A DNA stretch of 48,246 nucleotides from Streptomyces purpureus (GTDB lineage: Bacteria > Actinomycetota > Actinomycetes > Streptomycetales > Streptomycetaceae): positions 69,738 to 117,983 of the forward strand of contig NZ_BMQQ01000008.1 in assembly GCF_014648195.1 (NCBI RefSeq), read 5' to 3'. Both the position numbers and the translations under genes were made by a program. Under the pieces are notes generated by a model. That model was not told the DNA's origin and did not search any database. It saw nothing but the letters and a program-made list of their open reading frames with translations. Below, one piece after another: positions 42,470-48,246 of this stretch (position 1 is the stretch's first letter; every line of letters starts with the position of its first letter).

Positions 42470-44467
42470 TCACCCCGCCGTGCGGGCAATCCGCTTCTCC
42501 CAGGTGCGGTGGAAGACCACCTCCCTGCCCTCCTTGCACACCAGTTCGTCCGAGGTGAGGAAGGCGTCGGCGGTGCAGGCGATCTCCGAGCGGGTCTCGA
42601 TCGTCACGTCCCAGGCCAGCTCGGGGCGGTGCAGCCTGATCGTCCACTCGGAACGGGTACGGGCGGAGAGCGGGTCGTCCTCCTGGATCGTGTACGACTC
42701 CACGGCGTCCTCGGTGTATTCGAGGCCGTCCGGATGGAGGCGGGTGCCGCCGTACCCCGGGTCGGCCTCCAGGCGCCACAGGCCCTTCGCCACGTCCCGG
42801 ACGATCAGCCGCTCGGGGCGTGGCTCGTCGAGGGTGGCCGGGTGGCTGACGCCGAGCGGTGCGGACTGCTCGGGCTGCTCGAAGGTGATCGCGGGCTCCT
42901 GGCCGGGTGCGGACCGGACGGGCAGCGTCAGCGCGCAGGCGGTCGGGTCGAGGGTGAATCCGTCGGCGTCCGGGCGGGGCCAGATCCAGGGCCAGTACGC
43001 GGAGGAGAGGGCGAGCCGGATGCGGTGACCGGCCGGGAAGGAGTGGCCGATGCCGTTCAGATCGAAGGCGATCTCCTCGCTCTCGCCGGGCCGGCACGGC
43101 TCGGTCCGGTCCGGTCCGTGGCGGGTGGCGAGGTTCAGGGCGCCCCGGGTGACCAGCGTGGAGGAGCCGTCCGGTGCCACGTCGCAGAGCCGGGCGACGA
43201 CCTGCCCCGTCCGGGCGTGGGGCGTGAGCGCCAGGCGCACGCGCGGGCGGCCGAGGATGTCGACGGGCGCGCCCTCGGGGACGGGGAAGTCGAAGCAGGC
43301 CGAGAGGGCGTCCTCGGTGCGCTGGTCCGGGGGGAGGTCGGCGTCGTTGCCGAGGGGGAGGAAACGGCCCGCGTCCAGACCGGCCCGCTGCGGGGAGCGG
43401 ACGCGGACGGGCGGGCCCTGGAGCGCGTAGGTGAGCGGGGTGACGTGGGGGGAGGGCCAGGCGTCGTCGCCGACCCAGCGGCCGGGCAGCTCGTCGTAGA
43501 CCGTCGCGGGCGGGTGGGAGTCGCTGATCCAGGACCGCAGGAGCGGCTCGGACATGATCCCCGTGTCGCGGCCCTTGAGATGGTGGTCCCACCACCTGAG
43601 CGTCTCCTGGAGGAATCCGATCGCGGGTCCCGGCAGCCCGTGGTCCGGGTACTGATGGGACCAGGGTCCGATCAGTCCCCGTACCCGCTCGTGGGGGAGG
43701 TGCTCGACGAGCCGCAGGACGGTGTCGCGGTACGGGTCGTGCCAGCCGCCCACGGCGAGGACGGCGGCCCGGACCGTGGAGTGGTCCTCGCGGAGGCTGC
43801 CGTGCTGCCAGTAGGCGTCGCGGGTCTGGTGGGCGAGCCAGGTGTGGATGAGCGGGTCCACGGCGGCGAGCCGTGTCAGCCATGTCTCGCGCCAGCCGGG
43901 TCCGGCGTACTGCGGGTCCGGGGGCCGGGCGGTGAACGCGAGCATGGTCGCCGCCCACGCGTGCATGTCCATGGCGAGGACCGAGCCGCCCAGGTAGTGG
44001 ACGTCGTTGTCGTAGCGGTCGTCGGTCGGGCAGACCGTGACGACGGCCTTCAGCGGCTCGGGGGCGAGCGCGGCGATCCGGAGCGCGTTGGAGCCGCCCC
44101 AGGAGATCCCGAACATGCCCACCTCGCCGCTGCACCAGGACTGCCCGGCGAGCCAGTTCACCACCGCGACCCCGTCGGCCAGCTCCAGGGCGTCGTACAC
44201 GTCGCCCGGCCTGCCGCCGCTGTTGCCGTGGCCGCGGACGTCGACGCGGACGGAGACGTAGCCGTGGCCCGCGTACCAAGGGTGGCGCTGCCAGTCGCGG
44301 GGCGCGGTCCAGTCGCTGAGCCGGTGGGGGAGGTACTCCAGGAGCGCCGGGACGGGCTCCTCGGTGGCCGGCCGCCAGACGCGGGCGTGGAGCAGGGTGC
44401 CGTCGGGCAGGGGGATGCGCAGGTCCTCGCGGGTGGTCTCGTACGGGAAGTCGGTGCGAATACGCAT
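42470..44467 (-). CDS. CocE/NonD-family alpha/beta hydrolase (Xaa-Pro dipeptidyl-peptidase S15-like)
   Basis: A 665-aa hydrolase of the CocE/S15 family. The N-terminal catalytic domain has IPLPDGTLLHARVWRPA, RVDVRGHGNSGG, and nucleophile elbow MFGISWGGSNAL (Ser near 122). Further on are an acid/His region (GGWHDPY, then GPWSHQYPDHG), and a C-terminal jelly-roll domain of the X-Pro dipeptidyl-peptidase type (FDLNGIGHSFPAGHRIRLALSS). No signal peptide, so it is probably cytosolic. It cleaves an ester or amide; the substrate is not predictable. ATG 44467 has GAGG seven bases upstream, and that GAGG overlaps the stop codon of a 10-aa ORF just before it. Confidence 0.88.
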   Translation of the reverse strand: MRIRTDFPYETTREDLRIPLPDGTLLHARVWRPATEEPVPALLEYLPHRLSDWTAPRDWQRHPWYAGHGYVSVRVDVRGHGNSGGRPGDVYDALELADGVAVVNWLAGQSWCSGEVGMFGISWGGSNALRIAALAPEPLKAVVTVCPTDDRYDNDVHYLGGSVLAMDMHAWAATMLAFTARPPDPQYAGPGWRETWLTRLAAVDPLIHTWLAHQTRDAYWQHGSLREDHSTVRAAVLAVGGWHDPYRDTVLRLVEHLPHERVRGLIGPWSHQYPDHGLPGPAIGFLQETLRWWDHHLKGRDTGIMSEPLLRSWISDSHPPATVYDELPGRWVGDDAWPSPHVTPLTYALQGPPVRVRSPQRAGLDAGRFLPLGNDADLPPDQRTEDALSACFDFPVPEGAPVDILGRPRVRLALTPHARTGQVVARLCDVAPDGSSTLVTRGALNLATRHGPDRTEPCRPGESEEIAFDLNGIGHSFPAGHRIRLALSSAYWPWIWPRPDADGFTLDPTACALTLPVRSAPGQEPAITFEQPEQSAPLGVSHPATLDEPRPERLIVRDVAKGLWRLEADPGYGGTRLHPDGLEYTEDAVESYTIQEDDPLSARTRSEWTIRLHRPELAWDVTIETRSEIACTADAFLTSDELVCKEGREVVFHRTWEKRIARTAG

Positions 44468-44476
44468 GGCGGGACC

Positions 44477-44509
44477 TCAGTGGACGGGCGTCGGCGCTGT
44501 TCGGGACAT
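44477..44509 (-). CDS. 10-aa leader ORF upstream of the CocE-type hydrolase
   Basis: ATG 44509 with AGGAG eight bases upstream encodes MSRTAPTPVH. Its TGA (44477-44479) overlaps the GAGG ribosome site of the hydrolase gene, nine bases ahead of that start. This layout could couple or attenuate translation. It contains two prolines in A-P-T-P. Too short for statistical support. Confidence 0.3.
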   Translation of the reverse strand: MSRTAPTPVH

Positions 44510-44594
44510 AAGCCTTACTCCTGGTCGTATGAGTTGATCACGAACATACCGGCGGAGGCGGGAAGGCGCCCATGGTGATCGAAAGGCGACCGGA

Positions 44595-44600
44595 TACGCT
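44595..44600 (+). promoter_or_regulatory. possible -10 element of the polyprenyl diphosphate synthase gene
   Basis: TACGCT lies 65 bases before the GTG at 44666, in the 198-bp divergent region. No clear -35 at 17-18 bp. AGGAG at 44653-44657 is the ribosome site. Confidence 0.35.
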
Positions 44601-44665
44601 GACTTGAGTGAATCCAGCGACACATCGACAATCCGTGTGATCGTCAGCAGACAGGAGATCCCCTC

Positions 44666-45676
44666 GTGACCGTCGTCGGGCCGTTCGGGCTGAGCGTGCG
44701 GGACCAGGCTCTTGAGGCCGATGTCCAGACCGGATTGGCAGCTGTCGAGGCAGGGCTGCTCGATGCCACCAAGAGTGGTGTCCCCTTCATCACCGAGGCC
44801 GCGCAGCACCTGCTGCGGGCCGGGGGCAAGCGCTTCCGTCCGCTGCTCGTGATGCTCGCCGCCCAGTTCGGCGACCCCTACGCGCCGGGTGTCGTGCCCT
44901 CGGCGGTGGTGGTCGAGCTGACCCACCTGGCGACGCTGTACCACGACGACGTGATGGACGAGGCGGACGTGCGACGGGGCGCGCCGAGCGCCAACAGCCG
45001 CTGGGGCAACTCCGTGGCGGTCCTGACGGGCGACTTCCTCTTCGCGCGGGCCTCGCACATCCTGGCGGATCTGGGCCCCGAGGCGGTCCGTATCCAGGCC
45101 GAGGCGTTCGAACGTCTGGTGACCGGCCAGATCCTGGAGACGGCCGGGCCGCGCGACGGCCGGGACCCGGTCGAGCACTACCTCGACGTCCTCGGCGGCA
45201 AGACGGGCTCGCTGGTCGCCGTCTCCTGCCGGTTCGGCGCGATGATGTCCGGCGCGGACGAGCGGATCGTCGACGTCCTCACCCAGTACGGGGAGCGGCT
45301 CGGCGTCGCCTTCCAGCTCGCCGACGACGTCCTGGACATCGCCTCCGACTCCCACGAGTCCGGCAAGACCCCGGGCACCGACCTGCGGGAGGGCATCCCG
45401 ACGCTGCCGGTGCTCCATCTGCGGGCCCAGGCGGAGGCCCACGGCCGTCCCGAGGACGTGGCGCTCGTCGAGCTCGTGGACGGCGATCTGAGCGACGACG
45501 CCCGGCACGCGGAGGCCCTGCGCCGGCTGCGGGTGCACCCGGCCCTGGAGCAGGCCCGCCGGGACACCGTGCGGTACGCGGAGGAGGCGCGGGCGCTGCT
45601 GGCGCCGATGCCCGACGGGTACGCGAAGGCGGCCCTGGAGGAGCTCTGCGACGCGGTGGTGCACCGCGCGGGCTGA
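44666..45676 (+). CDS. long-chain all-trans polyprenyl diphosphate synthase
   Basis: A 336-aa class-I prenyltransferase that extends an allylic diphosphate with isopentenyl diphosphate units. First Asp-rich motif DDVMD at 94-98, preceded by the RAGGKRFRP IPP-binding stretch; second motif DDVLD at 220-224 followed by SGKTPGTDLREGIPTLPV. The residues before the first motif (ATLYH) lack the bulky aromatic pair that stops chain growth early, consistent with a long product. The setting (nuo, mqnA, mqnC, menG) suggests it makes the menaquinone side chain, about nine units in Streptomyces; this is inference. GTG 44666 with AGGAG eight bases upstream. It is divergent from the CocE-type gene. Confidence 0.9.
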   Translation: MTVVGPFGLSVRDQALEADVQTGLAAVEAGLLDATKSGVPFITEAAQHLLRAGGKRFRPLLVMLAAQFGDPYAPGVVPSAVVVELTHLATLYHDDVMDEADVRRGAPSANSRWGNSVAVLTGDFLFARASHILADLGPEAVRIQAEAFERLVTGQILETAGPRDGRDPVEHYLDVLGGKTGSLVAVSCRFGAMMSGADERIVDVLTQYGERLGVAFQLADDVLDIASDSHESGKTPGTDLREGIPTLPVLHLRAQAEAHGRPEDVALVELVDGDLSDDARHAEALRRLRVHPALEQARRDTVRYAEEARALLAPMPDGYAKAALEELCDAVVHRAG

Positions 45677-45696
45677 CCCCGCACGAGTGGCATCGA

Positions 45697-45712
45697 TGTG
45701 ACGCAGGTCACA
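45697..45712. promoter_or_regulatory. Crp-type binding site upstream of the LolA-like gene
   Basis: TGTGACGCAGGTCACA has perfect TGTGA/TCACA half-sites separated by six bases, the classical CRP arrangement, and fits the Streptomyces Crp pattern GTG(N6)GNCAC. It lies 21 bases past the polyprenyl synthase stop and 139 bases before the LolA-like start, so it most likely acts on the latter. Confidence 0.55.
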
Positions 45713-45850
45713 TTGCCGGCCTGCGTCGACGGACGCTTCTCAGGGTCGGGTCATCCCGAAGCAGTACGTGAAGTTGCTTCCGGGGGCTGACGCTTCCGCC
45801 CGCCCGCTTTGGTCAGATGGATGTCATCGACCACGGAGGTAGGGCACACG

Positions 45851-47077
45851 ATGGCACCGAACGACAGCACGCACACCACGGACGCGGGACGCCGCAAGGC
45901 AGCGCGGTACGTCGTCCCCGTCGCGGTGGCCTCGGTGGCCGCGGCGACCATCGGGCTCGTCCCGGCACTGGCCGCGTCCGGCGACCCCGAGCTGCCGAAG
46001 ATCAGCGCACAGGAACTCATCGAGAAGATCGCCGCGTCGGACGTCCAGCAGCTCTCCGGCACGGTGAAGATCAGCACGGACCTGGGGCTGCCCTCGCTCG
46101 CCGGCCTCGGCGGCCTGGCCGGCGGCGGGGCAGGCTCCTCCTCGTCCGCGGCCCCGCAGGACAAGCTCACCGAACTGGCCTCCGGTACGCACACGCTGCG
46201 GGTGGCCGCCGACGGCCCTGACCGGCAGCGGGTGGCGCTGCTGGGCGAGGGCGACGAGTACAGCCTGATCCGCAACGGCGACGAGATCTGGGCGTACGAC
46301 AGCAAGTCGAACGAGGTCTACCACGCCAAGGAGCCCGCGGGCACGGACAAGGGCGACTCGGGCAAGGGCGGCAAGGACGGCAACGGCGGCGCGGAGAAGG
46401 AGCTGCCCGGCAAGCTGCCCTCGACCCCCAAGGACCTCGCCGACGAGGCCCTGAAGGCCGTCGACGAGACGACGTCGGTGACCGTCGACGGCACGGCGCG
46501 GGTCGCCGGCCGCGACGCGTACCAGCTGGTGATCAAGCCCAAGCAGAGCGGCTCGACGATCGAGTCGATCAAGGTGGCGGTGGACGCCGAGAAGGGCGTG
46601 CCGCTGAAGTTCACCGTCAAGTCGACGGATGGCGGCAAGCCGGTGGTCGACGCCGGCTTCACCAAGATCGACTACGCCAGGCCGGCCGCCTCCACCTTCG
46701 ACTTCACACCGCCCAAGGGCGCGAAGGTCACCGAGGAGGACGGCTCGAAGGCGGCCCGCGAGGCCGAGAAGGCCCCCGAGGGCCTGGCGGAGCTCACGGG
46801 CGGCGGGCTGAACGTCCTCGGTGAGGGCTGGACCACGATCGCCCGGATCAAGGCCCCGGGCGCCGAAGGCGCCGCCAAGATGCCGGAGAAGGGCGAACTC
46901 CCGCCGGAGGCGGGCGCGTTCCTGGACGCCCTCGGCGACAAGGTGAGCGGGAAGTTCGGCTCGGGCACGGTCTTCAAGACGCGCCTGGTCAACGCCCTCC
47001 TCACCGACGACGGCACCGTCTACGTCGGCGCGGTCACCAAGGACGCGCTGGTGAAGGCCGCCGACGCGGCCAAGTAG
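45851..47077 (+). CDS. exported LolA-like (outer-membrane-lipoprotein-carrier fold) protein
   Basis: A 408-aa protein. The N-terminal basic stretch (RRKAARYV) and hydrophobic segment (VPVAVASVAAATIGLVPALAA) form a signal peptide or anchor. The rest is a half-barrel of the LolA/LppX/DUF2092 type: ISAQELIEKIAASDVQQLSGTVKI near 50, LAGLGGLAGGGAG loop, EIWAYDSKSNEVYH, then a Gly/Lys/Asp linker and VTVDGTARVAGRDAYQLVIKP. Such proteins bind lipids or lipoproteins outside the membrane, and DUF2092 proteins are often encoded near transporters. No ABC transporter is in view here. ATG 45851 is preceded by GGAGGT nine bases upstream. A strong intrinsic terminator follows. Confidence 0.82.
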   Translation: MAPNDSTHTTDAGRRKAARYVVPVAVASVAAATIGLVPALAASGDPELPKISAQELIEKIAASDVQQLSGTVKISTDLGLPSLAGLGGLAGGGAGSSSSAAPQDKLTELASGTHTLRVAADGPDRQRVALLGEGDEYSLIRNGDEIWAYDSKSNEVYHAKEPAGTDKGDSGKGGKDGNGGAEKELPGKLPSTPKDLADEALKAVDETTSVTVDGTARVAGRDAYQLVIKPKQSGSTIESIKVAVDAEKGVPLKFTVKSTDGGKPVVDAGFTKIDYARPAASTFDFTPPKGAKVTEEDGSKAAREAEKAPEGLAELTGGGLNVLGEGWTTIARIKAPGAEGAAKMPEKGELPPEAGAFLDALGDKVSGKFGSGTVFKTRLVNALLTDDGTVYVGAVTKDALVKAADAAK

Positions 47078-47100
47078 CCGTCGATCGGCAACGTGTTGAA

Positions 47101-47152
47101 CGCGGGGCCCGGCCGCGCCTCCTCCGGCACGGCGGGGCCCCGCGGGTTTTTT
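47101..47152 (+). terminator. intrinsic terminator of the LolA-like gene
   Basis: CGCGGGGCCC (47101-47110) pairs with GGGCCCCGCG (47135-47144), followed by GG and a run of six T. An inner GCCG/CGGC can also pair. It lies 24 bases after the stop. A T-run this clear is uncommon in this window. Confidence 0.88.
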
Positions 47153-47193
47153 GGTGGGCCTTCAGCCCGGAAGCCTCAGGGGGCTCAGGAGGC

Positions 47194-48246
<1,053 letters not shown>

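Noticed and set aside
41295..44279. Minus-strand open frame of 994 codons across the hydrolase and fumarylacetoacetase genes
   Set aside because: Out-of-frame shadow with Arg/Pro-rich composition and no conserved motif.
39458..44578. Plus-strand open frame of 1,706 codons running across nuoN, the fumarylacetoacetase and the CocE-type hydrolase
   Set aside because: A GC-rich shadow of real genes in other frames; it is Arg/Gly/Val-rich with no domain, while three well-supported genes occupy the same DNA.

Overview
The window is very GC-rich actinobacterial DNA, almost certainly from the chromosomal core of a Streptomyces. Evidence for this is strong third-position G/C, many GTG starts with GTGA/ATGA stop-start overlaps, only two TTA codons found by eye, a SigE-type ECF sigma factor, transmembrane Ser/Thr kinases without PASTA repeats, the futalosine route to menaquinone (mqnA, mqnC), and a 14-gene nuo operon beside a polyprenyl diphosphate synthase.

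Layout. 1-6500: an acyl-CoA ligase-like AMP-binding enzyme with a Pro/Gly-rich N-terminus, a small lipoprotein, a DinB-fold protein, a DUF1992 protein, a cupin, a secreted lipase and a small two-helix membrane protein. 6541-9760: an AraC-type regulator and a membrane-anchored NACHT-type STAND NTPase. 9848-10430: a cold-shock protein gene with a terminator behind it and a terminator-like hairpin in its leader. 10432-21451: menaquinone genes (mqnA, mqnC with a degenerate amidohydrolase-like partner, menG, and a geranylgeranyl-reductase-family gene that may saturate the quinone tail), interleaved with a lipoprotein esterase, a membrane Ser/Thr kinase, a sigma/anti-sigma-like pair, a glutaminase and a GNAT enzyme. 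21417-24317: a GlxA/FtrA-type regulator divergent from an imine-reductase-like gene, then an NlpC/P60 wall hydrolase. 24318-25018: a 701-bp non-coding region with a Rex-like operator, a Crp-like site and several inverted repeats. 25019-41081: nuoA-N, all on the plus strand, mostly with 4-bp overlaps; the only two large gaps are each filled exactly by an unannotated ORF of 39-41 codons. 41153-48246: fumarylacetoacetase, a CocE-type hydrolase with a possible leader peptide, long-chain polyprenyl diphosphate synthase, a LolA-like exported protein, and a truncated M28 aminopeptidase.

How the genes fit together. MqnA and MqnC make the naphthoquinone ring precursor, the polyprenyl diphosphate synthase makes the side chain, MenG methylates the ring, and the reductase may saturate the tail. 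Complex I (NuoA-N) then reduces that quinone with NADH. The Rex-like operator just downstream of the proposed nuoA promoter would tie the operon to the NADH/NAD+ ratio. The rest is lifestyle-type Streptomyces gene content: secreted enzymes, signalling and cell-wall turnover. No CRISPR array, tRNA, rRNA, insertion sequence or classical biosynthetic gene cluster was seen.
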